DNA of 41,578 nt from JAAUTS01 sp038250235 (lineage in GTDB: Bacteria; Verrucomicrobiota; Verrucomicrobiia; Methylacidiphilales; JAAUTS01): NCBI GenBank assembly GCA_038250235.1, contig JBBSCO010000023.1, forward strand, positions 1 through 41,578. The letters are read 5' to 3'. The notes below the pieces were generated by a model that was given only the letters and a program-made list of their open reading frames with translations, searched no databases and was not told where the DNA came from. The translations under genes and the position numbers were made by a program. Positions within the stretch are counted from its first letter, which is position 1, and each line of letters starts with the position of its first letter. Below, one piece after another: positions 33,728 to 40,975 of the stretch.

Positions 33728-36595
33728 TCAGTGGGCCAGCAGCCAGTTTCTGCCGACACCGCTTTCTACTTCGATCGGCACTGCTTTGTTCAACTCGGGC
33801 AAGGCGTTCTTCATTTCGTCTTCGACGAGTTTACGTAACTCCCCCTCTTCTTCCTTCAGCAGCTCAAATACAAGTTCATCATGAACCTGTAACAGCATCC
33901 TGCTTTTCAGGCGCTGGTTGCGGATGGCAAGTTCAATGCGACCCATGGCAATTTTGATCATGTCGGCCGAGGTTCCCTGTATCGGCATGTTGATGGCGTT
34001 GCGCTCGGCACCCATCTGGACATTCCTGTTGGCCGAATTGATGTCCCGAAGATAACGCCTGCGGCCCGTCAAGGTCTCGACGTAGCCGTGTTTCTTACAG
34101 AACGCGATGGTATTGTCCATATAGCTGCGGATACCGGAGAACTGCGCGAAATAGTTGTTAATAATTTCCGCCGCCTCGCCGCGCGGGATGTTCAGCCGCT
34201 GCGACAGGCCAAAGGCGGAGATACCGTAGGAAATCCCGAAGTTCACCATCTTGGCCTTGCGCCTCATGTCATCCGTCACCTCTTCCACCTCCACTCCGAA
34301 AACACGTGCCGCCGTGGCACGGTGGATGTCGATGCCCTTTTTGAACGCGTCAATCATCCCTTCATCCTTGCTGACAGCGGCCAGAACACGGAGCTCGATC
34401 TGGGAATAGTCGGCGGAGAGAAGGAGATGCCTGTCGTCACGGGCAACAAAGGCTTTTCGGATCTCTTTTCCAAGTTCAGTGCGGATGGGAATGTTCTGCA
34501 GGTTTGGATTGGCCGAGGCCAGCCGCCCTGTGCTGGTGGCGGCCTGGGCAAAGCTGGTGTGGATGCGTCCGGTCTTTTTGCTGACCGAATTGGGCAGGGC
34601 ATCGACATAGGTGCTCTTCAATTTGCTGGCTTCACGATGGTCAAGAAGACGCTCCACGATCTTGTGCTGCGGTGCCAGGGTGGCCAGCATTTGTTCGTCG
34701 GTGGCATACTGGCCTGTCTTGGTCTTCTTCGGCTTCTCCACTAATTTTAATTCGTCAAAAAGAACAACGCCCAGTTGTTTGGGCGACTTGAGGTTGAATT
34801 CGTGCCCGGCCAATTGGTAAACTTCCGCCTCTGCCTTCTCCATTTCTATGGCAAGCTGACCGGAAAATTCCTCCAGAGCAAAGAGGTCGATACTGATGCC
34901 CTCCTGTTCCATGGCGACCAGTGCCGGGATGAGCGGCATTTCCACATCGAAGAATACTTTTTCCTGACCGTGTTCTTTCAGCAAAGGCAGCAGGATTCCA
35001 TAAAGCTGCCAGGTAACATCGGCGTCTTCAGCCGCATACTCCGCCATGGCTTCCGGATCGGCTTCCAGCATGGATCTCTGATTGCCCTCCTCTTTGCTCC
35101 CAATCAGGGTTGTGATGGAAACAGGTCTGTAACCCAGATAAACCTGCGACAAAAAATCCATGCCGTGCCTTTTGTCCGGCTCGATCAGGGCATGGGCGAT
35201 CATGGTATCAAACAGTTTGCCCTTCACTCCGATGCCCTGGGCACTCAAGACCGCCAGATCAAATTTCAGATTATGCCCGATAAGGATCCGTCCCGCATCC
35301 TCAAACAGCGGACTGAAAAGATCGATCTGCGCTTTCGCCTCTAACGCTTCACGCGAAAAGCTGACAAAAACACCCTCACGCATCTTCCAGGAAAAAGACA
35401 TGCCGAGAAGCTGGGTTTCTTTGGCGTCCAGCGAGGAGGTCTCCGTATCGAAGCAAAAACAATCCAGCCCCGCCATTTCCCTGATCAATGCTTTGATTTC
35501 ATCATTCGTGGTCAAATGACGGTAGCTGTGGGGGATGTCAGAGATTGTCTTCAAATCAGCGACGATTTCGTCAGCCGTTTCTGACTTCTCTGCGCTGACT
35601 TCTGACCCTTCTTCCGCAGCCGGATCCTCATTGCTGAGGCTGAAGTTTTCTTCCGATTTCTGAACTCTGACGTCTGACTTCTGTTCCTTCGCCTTCGCCC
35701 CATAACCCGCAGTAAACTCAGCTCCGAATATCCGTTTGCCCATGGCATTAAACTCCAGGTCGATAAAGAGCGCCTTCAAGGCCGACTCGTTTATCTCTCC
35801 CCGGAGCAGATCCTTGGGTGTTGTGCCGAGGGGAACCTGACAGTTGATGGTGGCCAGTTTTTTGGACAAGAGCGCCTGATCCCGGAAGGTCTCGAGATTC
35901 TCCTTCTGTTTGCCCTTCAGCTTTTCCGTGTTTTCCAGAAGTTCTTCCATGGACCCGAATTCGGCAATAAGTTTCTGCGCCGTTTTTTCGCCAATGCCCG
36001 GCACTCCCGGAATATTGTCGGAGGCGTCCCCCCAAAGACCAAGAATATCAATCACCTGCTCCGGCTTTTCAATGCCCCACTTGGCTTTGACTTCGGGCAC
36101 TCCCAGGATTTCAACATCACCCCCCTGGCGGCCCGGTTTGTAGATGAACGTGTGCTCGTCCACCAACTGGGCAAAGTCCTTGTCCGGTGTCACCATATAG
36201 GTGTCATAACCTTCTTTCTCCGCCTGACGCGAAAGTGTCCCGATGATGTCATCGGCCTCATAACCGTCCAACGTGATGACAGGGATGTTGAAGGCGCCGA
36301 TCAAGGACTTGATCACCGGAATGGCCAGCGAGAGATCTTCCGGCATCTCCTCACGCTGGGCCTTGTACTCAGGATATAGGATATGCCGTTCGGTCGGGGC
36401 GGAGGTGTCAAAAACCACGGCCATGTGGGATGGCTCCCGGGTTTTGAGAAGATCGATCAGGGTGTTGGCGAATCCGAAAGCGGCGGAGGTATTGACGCCT
36501 TTGGAGTTGATGATCGGCTTGACGGCAGAAAGCGCGAAGTGGGCCCGGTAAATCAGGGCCATGCCGTCGAGGAGGAAAAGTTTTTTGTCGGACAT
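33728..36595 (-). CDS. polA: DNA polymerase I
   Basis: From ATG 36595 (MSDKKLFLLDGMALIYRAHF) it has 955 residues. The N-terminal 5' nuclease has VFDTSAPTERH, DGYEADDIIGTLS, TPDKDFAQLV and the helix-hairpin-helix GDASDNIPGVPGIGEKTAQK. The proofreading 3'-5' exonuclease is intact: FDTETSSLD, GHNLKFDLAVLSAQG and EDADVTWQLY. Polymerase motifs A (SADYSQIELRVLAA), B (RRKAKMVNFGISYGISAFG) and C (LLQVHDELVFE) are all present. Between the nuclease and exonuclease is a long acidic linker rich in repeated KSE/EKSE units, encoded by repeat DNA (see separate entry). A Fur-family gene lies 63 bases upstream in the same direction. Confidence 0.97.
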   Translation of the reverse strand: MSDKKLFLLDGMALIYRAHFALSAVKPIINSKGVNTSAAFGFANTLIDLLKTREPSHMAVVFDTSAPTERHILYPEYKAQREEMPEDLSLAIPVIKSLIGAFNIPVITLDGYEADDIIGTLSRQAEKEGYDTYMVTPDKDFAQLVDEHTFIYKPGRQGGDVEILGVPEVKAKWGIEKPEQVIDILGLWGDASDNIPGVPGIGEKTAQKLIAEFGSMEELLENTEKLKGKQKENLETFRDQALLSKKLATINCQVPLGTTPKDLLRGEINESALKALFIDLEFNAMGKRIFGAEFTAGYGAKAKEQKSDVRVQKSEENFSLSNEDPAAEEGSEVSAEKSETADEIVADLKTISDIPHSYRHLTTNDEIKALIREMAGLDCFCFDTETSSLDAKETQLLGMSFSWKMREGVFVSFSREALEAKAQIDLFSPLFEDAGRILIGHNLKFDLAVLSAQGIGVKGKLFDTMIAHALIEPDKRHGMDFLSQVYLGYRPVSITTLIGSKEEGNQRSMLEADPEAMAEYAAEDADVTWQLYGILLPLLKEHGQEKVFFDVEMPLIPALVAMEQEGISIDLFALEEFSGQLAIEMEKAEAEVYQLAGHEFNLKSPKQLGVVLFDELKLVEKPKKTKTGQYATDEQMLATLAPQHKIVERLLDHREASKLKSTYVDALPNSVSKKTGRIHTSFAQAATSTGRLASANPNLQNIPIRTELGKEIRKAFVARDDRHLLLSADYSQIELRVLAAVSKDEGMIDAFKKGIDIHRATAARVFGVEVEEVTDDMRRKAKMVNFGISYGISAFGLSQRLNIPRGEAAEIINNYFAQFSGIRSYMDNTIAFCKKHGYVETLTGRRRYLRDINSANRNVQMGAERNAINMPIQGTSADMIKIAMGRIELAIRNQRLKSRMLLQVHDELVFELLKEEEGELRKLVEDEMKNALPELNKAVPIEVESGVGRNWLLAH
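35578..35687. repeat. TCTGAC-type repeat DNA inside polA
   Basis: Two blocks, TTTCTGACTTCTCTGCGCTG running into ACTTCTGACC (35578-35607) and GATTTCTGAACTCTGACGTC running into TGACTTCTGTTCC (35655-35687), are degenerate direct repeats of TCTGAC/TTCTGA units. They are read in frame on the minus strand as EVSAEKSE and KSDVRVQKSE in the linker of DNA polymerase I. The same kind of motif recurs between genes in several bacterial phyla, as I recall, which suggests a repeat invaded the linker without breaking the frame. Confidence 0.55.
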
Positions 36596-36658
36596 CCTGA
36601 TAACTTTATCAGGAAAGTCGTCAAGGAACATGAAATTTTGACTCTGCCCGCAGTATCC

Positions 36659-37033
36659 TCACTTCGCTCCACACGTATCGCAGGATCCGTAAAGAATGAT
36701 CTCATGCCGTTTTACTTTGAACTTTTTGGGCGCGAGATCCACCACCTCGTGCACGCAACCTTCCAGCTCAAAAACTTTGTGACAACTCTCGCAGAGAAAA
36801 TGGTGGTGATGGTGCTCCCGGTGCCATTCGTAGTGCGGGGCAGATCCAGGAATTTCCACCAGCTTTGCCTCCTTGTTCTCCACCATGACTTTTAAAGTGC
36901 GATAGACCGTGGCAATCCCAAGCCCGGGTTTGCGACGCTTCGCCGCTTTCCAGATTTCCTGGGCGGTCAGGGGACGGGTTGAAGCACTCAAAATCTCCCG
37001 GACAGCATCGCGTTGACGCGTAACATAAACCAT
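36659..37033 (-). CDS. Fur family metal-responsive repressor, probably Zur
   Basis: The 124-residue protein is a complete Fur-superfamily regulator. The winged helix has TAQEIWKAAKRRKPGLGIATVYRTLKVMVE in two adjoining blocks with recognition helix ATVYRTL. The dimer domain has HYEWHREHHHHHFLCESCHK and VFELEGC, and two CxxC pairs (CESC, CDTC) for the structural zinc. The cluster of five histidines is a typical sensor-site neighbourhood. Which metal it senses cannot be read from sequence alone, but the divergent operon encodes a CobW/ZNG1-type GTPase and ZnuA, both classic zinc-starvation genes, so Zur is the best inference. It lies upstream of polA on the same strand. Confidence 0.9.
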   Translation of the reverse strand: MVYVTRQRDAVREILSASTRPLTAQEIWKAAKRRKPGLGIATVYRTLKVMVENKEAKLVEIPGSAPHYEWHREHHHHHFLCESCHKVFELEGCVHEVVDLAPKKFKVKRHEIILYGSCDTCGAK

Positions 37034-37046
37034 TAAAACACTGTGC

Positions 37047-37074
37047 TTGACAGAAATCGATAATCAAGTATCAA
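37047..37074 (+). promoter_or_regulatory. Putative promoter of the zinc-type operon
   Basis: A perfect -35 box TTGACA (37047-37052) is followed after 16 bases by TATCAA (37069-37074), a moderate -10. The start codon chosen for the pseudopilin gene (37087) is only about a dozen bases downstream, so the leader would be very short. It overlaps the dyad at 37053-37094, as expected for a repressed promoter. Confidence 0.5.
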
Positions 37075-37094
37075 TTCAATTTGATAATGATTTC
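37053..37094. promoter_or_regulatory. Fur/Zur-like operator dyads in the divergent space
   Basis: GAAATC (37053-37058) and GATTTC (37089-37094) form the outer arms of an imperfect dyad. Inside are TATCAA-ttcaat-TTGATA (perfect 6-base arms, 37069-37086), GATAATCAAG-TATC at 37059-37072, and TGATAATGATT at 37082-37092. The last matches one half of the 7-1-7 Fur/Zur pattern TGATAAT-n-ATTATCA and the start of the other half. The AT-rich sites lie between the start codons of a Fur-family gene and a zinc-type operon. Binding by the adjacent repressor is inference. Confidence 0.6.
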
Positions 37095-37803
37095 TCAGTT
37101 TCAAATTCGGCGGAACGCCATGGGTTTTACCTTGATCGAACTCCTCGTGGTCGTGGTGGTCATCGCACTTCTTATCGGACTTTCCATACCGGCCATCAGC
37201 CAGGCTTTGATGCTTAGCAAGCGGACGGCTTGTGCCTCAAACATGCGCCAGATCGGCATGGCCATGACGCTTTACGCCAATGAGAACGAGGGCTGGCTAC
37301 CCACCAGCAGTCATACATCCGCCTCCCAGTCCTGGATTTTTCAATTGCAGGATTACATGGGCGGCAGTTTCGATAACGCACGTCTTTGTCCTTCCGACCC
37401 AAAACGCGAGCAGCGGAAACAAGCGCGCGGCTCCAGTTATGTCCTCAATGAATTCACCTCGCTCGATGTCACCGATCCCTTTGGTAACCTCATCGAAGCT
37501 TCTCACCGCAATCTGCTACGCATGGCCCGGCCCTCCCAAACCATTGTTCTGTTCACGGTTTCCGACCGGGTCGGAGTTTCCGCTGTAAACGACCACACCC
37601 ACAGCCGGAATTGGTCCAAAGGCTGGAAATCGGTGCTTGCGGATATTCAGCCGGACCGACACCGCAGTGGGGGTGCCACCACCGACCATACCAAAGGCTC
37701 AGCCAATTATCTTTTTGCCGATGGCCGCGTGGAAAACATCCTCGCCGCCAAACTCAAACAACAAGTGGACAGCGGCATCAACCCCGCCCGTCCTCCCCTC
37801 TAA
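37087..37803 (+). CDS. Pseudopilin-like surface protein (prepilin N-methylation motif)
   Basis: From ATG 37087, 238 residues. The leader MISQFQIRRNAMG ends at a prepilin-peptidase site, followed by FTLIELLVVVVVIALLIGLS with the conserved Glu at mature position 5. The mature protein has the globular part of the DUF1559-like/'H-x9-DG' group: SNMRQIGMAMTLYANENEGW, LCPSDPKR and DHTKGSANYLFADGRVENI near the C-terminus (H followed by ten residues then DG). Such proteins are numerous in Verrucomicrobiota, Lentisphaerota and Planctomycetota; their role is unsettled. It heads the zinc-type operon and ends 19 bases before the PEP-CTERM gene. TTG 37081 and ATG 37120 are less likely starts. Confidence 0.85.
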   Translation: MISQFQIRRNAMGFTLIELLVVVVVIALLIGLSIPAISQALMLSKRTACASNMRQIGMAMTLYANENEGWLPTSSHTSASQSWIFQLQDYMGGSFDNARLCPSDPKREQRKQARGSSYVLNEFTSLDVTDPFGNLIEASHRNLLRMARPSQTIVLFTVSDRVGVSAVNDHTHSRNWSKGWKSVLADIQPDRHRSGGATTDHTKGSANYLFADGRVENILAAKLKQQVDSGINPARPPL

Positions 37804-37822
37804 CCTCTAACTACATAAACTT

Positions 37823-38560
37823 ATGAAAAAAATCCTCCTCTCCCTCCTGCTGGCCGGAACCTGCTCCCTCCAGGCGCAAGTCGCACTCACCATCGAACAT
37901 GTCGATATCGGACTGGCCGAAGGCCCCGGCCTGGGAATCCACTGGCACGATGAAGATAACAACCTCGAATACGAACCAGATGGGGCCTATGCCTTCATCG
38001 ACCCCGTGCTGGCCTTGAATACCCGCCCCGCAGGAAGCCAGTGGAATTTTCTGGGTGGCACCGTTGGCGGCAATATTTGGATTCTACCCCAAACCCAAAA
38101 TCCCAATCTCCTTTTTCTCGGGGTGGGAGCAGAAGAGGCAGATGCGGGCACCTTTGACGTGTGGAATCCCGGTGATGCCCGTGGGGCCAACACTTCGGCC
38201 CGCTGGCTCGAGCTGAGCCTGGTTAGTGTATCGGGTCCGGGTGCTTTCTCGGTGTGGCAGACCAATGGATTTGGTGCGCCTATCGCCTATATCTCCACCG
38301 CGGAGACCCTCACAGGCGGCAACCGCCTGTTTGTCCAGGAGGGTGGGCATTCCCACTACAACTGGGGATTCACCTCCCTGGGAACCTACGATGTCACCTT
38401 CCAGGTTCGTGGATTCATTGCAGGAGATGAAGTCAATCAACAGGACATATTCACTTTTTCCACATCCGTTATTCCTGAGCCTTCCACTTATGCGCTACTT
38501 GGTCTGGGATTGGCAGCCATTATCTTACTGCGGCGTCGAAATAAAAAGGCTTCTACATGA
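37823..38560 (+). CDS. PEP-CTERM protein with choice-of-anchor M / All3515-like domain
   Basis: The 245-residue protein has a signal peptide (about 1-19), a single extracytoplasmic domain (about 20-215) and a PEP-CTERM sorting signal: IPEPSTYALLGLGLAAIILL then RRRNKK. The domain resembles the 'choice_anch_M'/actinobacterial surface-anchored repeat and the cyanobacterial All3515 type, with TIEHVDIGLAEG, GIHWHDEDNNLEYEPDGAYA, WNFLGGTVGGNIWILPQTQN, LLFLGVGAEE, GPGAFSVWQTNGFGAP and GGHSHYNWGFTSLGTYDVTF. His26, His40, His42, His176 and His178 could bind metal. I recall All3515 as Zur-repressed in Anabaena and the actinobacterial domain beside ZnuA-like ABC transporters; both fit the neighbours here. 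It is coupled to the next gene by an ATGA overlap. Confidence 0.88.
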   Translation: MKKILLSLLLAGTCSLQAQVALTIEHVDIGLAEGPGLGIHWHDEDNNLEYEPDGAYAFIDPVLALNTRPAGSQWNFLGGTVGGNIWILPQTQNPNLLFLGVGAEEADAGTFDVWNPGDARGANTSARWLELSLVSVSGPGAFSVWQTNGFGAPIAYISTAETLTGGNRLFVQEGGHSHYNWGFTSLGTYDVTFQVRGFIAGDEVNQQDIFTFSTSVIPEPSTYALLGLGLAAIILLRRRNKKAST

Positions 38561-39762
38561 TCCCCAAACTCCCCGTCACAGTTCTATCTGGTTTTCTCGG
38601 CGCGGGTAAAACCACCCTGCTCAACCACGTCTTGGCCAACCGCCAGGGTCTGCGCGTCGCCGTTATCGTCAACGATATGAGCGAGGTTAATATCGATGCC
38701 GCACTCGTGAAACAGGGTGGTGCCGGACTCAGTCGGCAGGAAGAAAAGCTCATTGAGATGACGAACGGTTGCATCTGCTGCACCCTGCGCGAAGATCTCC
38801 TTCTGGAAATCCAACGTCTCGCAGCCGAGGGCCGTTTCGACTATCTCCTGATCGAATCAACCGGCATTTCCGAGCCACTTCCCGTGGCCGAAACTTTCAC
38901 CTTCACAGACGAGCAGGGCCGCAGTCTTTCCGACATCGCCCGGCTCGACACCATGGTTACCGTCGTCGATGCCCCCCATTTTCTCGAAGACTATCAGAGC
39001 CGTGACCATCTGAAAGACCGCAAACAGGCGCGGGACGAAGGGGACGAACGCAGTATCGTCGACCTCTTGATCGACCAAGTGGAATTTGCCGACGTGGTGG
39101 TATTAAACAAAACCGACCTTGTCACGGCAGAAGATCTGTCCGCAGTCAAAGCCCACCTCCATGCCCTCAATCCCTCCGCCGTGTTACTGGAATCCGTTCG
39201 TGGACAAGTGGATTTAAATGAGATCCTTGGCACCAGGCGCTTCGATTTTGACAAGGCTTCGCAATCCCCGCTTTGGCTCAAAGAATTGCGCGGAGAACAC
39301 AAACCTGAAACGCTGGAATACGGTATCAACAGTTTTGTTTACCGTGCGCGGCGTCCCTTCCACCCGGCCAGGTTCCACCAAATCCTACAACAGAAAGTTA
39401 CCGGCATCATCCGCGCCAAAGGCTTCTTCTGGCTGGCCACCCGGATGGACTGGGCCGGGGTTTACTCCCAAGCCGGCCGCATGAGATCAATCGAACCAGG
39501 CGGCCAGTGGTGGGCGGCTATGCCCAAAACGGAATGGCCCCTGGAAAAAGAACAGGTTGATGCCATCCTCAAAAATTGGAAAAAACCCTACGGCGACCGC
39601 CGCCAGGAAATCGTCTTCATCGGTCAGCACATGAATCAAGCGGCCATCACCCGCCTGATGGATTCCGCTTTGTTGAGCGAAGAAGAAATGGAATTGGGTG
39701 AATTTCTTTGGAGCCGTTTACCCGATCCTTTGCCGGACTGGGGAATTTCCGCTCAGGCGTGA
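38557..39762 (+). CDS. CobW/COG0523 family GTPase, zinc metallochaperone type (ZNG1/YciC/ZigA-like)
   Basis: The 401-residue protein has the G3E-family GTPase core: Walker A GFLGAGKTT (12-20), the metal-binding GCICC (71-75), the Walker B region YLLIESTGISEP and the guanine motif NKTD. The C-terminal CobW_C domain contains YRARRPFHPARFHQIL and GFFWLATRMDWAGVYSQAGR, and ends ...EFLWSRLPDPLPDWG, a tail I associate with the zinc-starvation YciC/ZigA subgroup. These GTPases deliver zinc to client enzymes when zinc is scarce. Overlap with the PEP-CTERM gene and the following znuA-type gene support the zinc role, rather than cobalamin synthesis. Confidence 0.93.
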   Translation: MIPKLPVTVLSGFLGAGKTTLLNHVLANRQGLRVAVIVNDMSEVNIDAALVKQGGAGLSRQEEKLIEMTNGCICCTLREDLLLEIQRLAAEGRFDYLLIESTGISEPLPVAETFTFTDEQGRSLSDIARLDTMVTVVDAPHFLEDYQSRDHLKDRKQARDEGDERSIVDLLIDQVEFADVVVLNKTDLVTAEDLSAVKAHLHALNPSAVLLESVRGQVDLNEILGTRRFDFDKASQSPLWLKELRGEHKPETLEYGINSFVYRARRPFHPARFHQILQQKVTGIIRAKGFFWLATRMDWAGVYSQAGRMRSIEPGGQWWAAMPKTEWPLEKEQVDAILKNWKKPYGDRRQEIVFIGQHMNQAAITRLMDSALLSEEEMELGEFLWSRLPDPLPDWGISAQA

Positions 39763-39809
39763 CTTTCCACCACCTTTCACTACATTCATTTACTCGTCTT
39801 GATCGCCAC

Positions 39810-40772
39810 ATGAAAAAAAACCACCTAGCGCAGAAACTTTTATTTTACATCCTGGCCTTTTCCGCCTTGAACCTCCAGGCCCAGGATAAAAAACTCCGGG
39901 TCATCACCACTTTTCTCCCACTCTATGCTCACACCCAGAGCATCACAGGCGATCTGGCCGATGTTAGTGTGCTCCTGGGCAAAGAAACCGGACCGCATAA
40001 TTACGAACTCAAACCCAGCGATATCCTGAAAATGGCCAAAGCCGATCTTTTCATCATCAACGGCCTGGGTTTGGAAGACTGGCTCGCAGGTCTCTTGGAA
40101 AAGGCCGCCAACCCCAGACTGGTCCTGGTGGATTCCAGCAGCGGAGTGACCCTTCTCGACAGCCCCAATCCGGTCGAACTCCCCTCCATCCCCCACACAG
40201 CGCACGACCATGATCATCCCAATCATGTTCACGACCAGAGCTGCCAGGGTCATGGTGAAGGCAGAAACCCCCACATCTGGCTGGATCCGGTCATTGCGCA
40301 GCAACAGGTTCAAACCATTACCGCCGCGCTCTGCAAAGCCGACCCCAAAAATGCCGCCGCCTATGAAAAGAATGCCCAGGCTTACCTCGCCAAACTCAAA
40401 CAATTGGATGCAGACTTTGCCAAGCGGCTGAATCTACTGCCCAATAAGAACCTCATCACCTTCCATGACGCCTTTCCCTACATGGCCCAGCGTTACGGCC
40501 TGAACTACATCGGTTTCATCGAACAGTTTCCCGAAAAAGATCCCAAACCTAACCAGCTCGCCGCCCTGGTCAAAGCCATCAAAAGCAACAAGGTCAAAGT
40601 TCTTTTTGCCGAAAGCGGTTACTCTCCCAAGCTCCTCGAGTCCATTGCCCAACAAAGCGGAGCAATCGTCGCCTCCCTCAACACCCTCGAAGTCGGCGAA
40701 CCCTCGGCTGATGCCTACCTGGTTCTGATGCGGGAAAACCTGAAAGCCCTCGAAACCGCCTGGAAACCCTGA
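39810..40772 (+). CDS. znuA: Zinc ABC transporter substrate-binding protein ZnuA-like
   Basis: I choose ATG 39810 (MKKNHLAQKLLFYILAFSAL, signal peptide ending near LQAQ), giving 320 residues; the frame continues further upstream but overlaps the previous gene. Cluster A-I metal-binding protein features: GKETGPHNYELKPSD with His63, RNPHIWLDPV with His155, ITFHDAFPYMAQRYGL with His219, and FAESGYSPKLL. The loop PHTAHDHDHPNHVHD plus QSCQGHGEG (about 128-150) is the His-rich zinc loop of ZnuA. It captures zinc in the periplasm for an ABC importer. No ZnuB or ZnuC gene is present in the window, so the partner transporter is elsewhere. Confidence 0.93.
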   Translation: MKKNHLAQKLLFYILAFSALNLQAQDKKLRVITTFLPLYAHTQSITGDLADVSVLLGKETGPHNYELKPSDILKMAKADLFIINGLGLEDWLAGLLEKAANPRLVLVDSSSGVTLLDSPNPVELPSIPHTAHDHDHPNHVHDQSCQGHGEGRNPHIWLDPVIAQQQVQTITAALCKADPKNAAAYEKNAQAYLAKLKQLDADFAKRLNLLPNKNLITFHDAFPYMAQRYGLNYIGFIEQFPEKDPKPNQLAALVKAIKSNKVKVLFAESGYSPKLLESIAQQSGAIVASLNTLEVGEPSADAYLVLMRENLKALETAWKP

Positions 40773-40932
40773 AGTTTAACAACGAGTTCAGACTTTCCCA
40801 GATTCTGAGGCGAAGGGAACTTAGAAACAAAAGGGTTTTTATGAAAAGACCTTAACGAACTCCATGCTGTTTTTGTAAATAGTCTCCCGTCCCTACAAAA
40901 AAAACTTAGCGTTGCTTCGCGATCTTCCTGTT

Positions 40933-40952
40933 AAAAATACTTTAGTATTTTT
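40933..40952. promoter_or_regulatory. Perfect AT-rich dyad before the AhpC-like gene
   Basis: AAAAATACTTTAGTATTTTT has 9-base arms around a TT centre. It lies 24 bases before the chosen start of the peroxiredoxin-like gene. It may be an operator for a redox or metal regulator, or a weak terminator for the znuA operon, since TTTTTCT follows. Confidence 0.45.
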
Positions 40953-40975
40953 CTCTCCCTGTGTTAACTACGGTC

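Noticed and set aside
37081..37803. TTG start at 37081 or ATG start at 37120 for the pseudopilin
   Set aside because: The TTG adds only two residues, while ATG 37120 would remove the basic RR before the prepilin cleavage site; ATG 37087 gives a normal leader.
38557..39762. Cobalamin synthesis role for the CobW-type GTPase
   Set aside because: No cobalamin genes nearby; the neighbours and C-terminal pattern point to the zinc chaperone subgroup.
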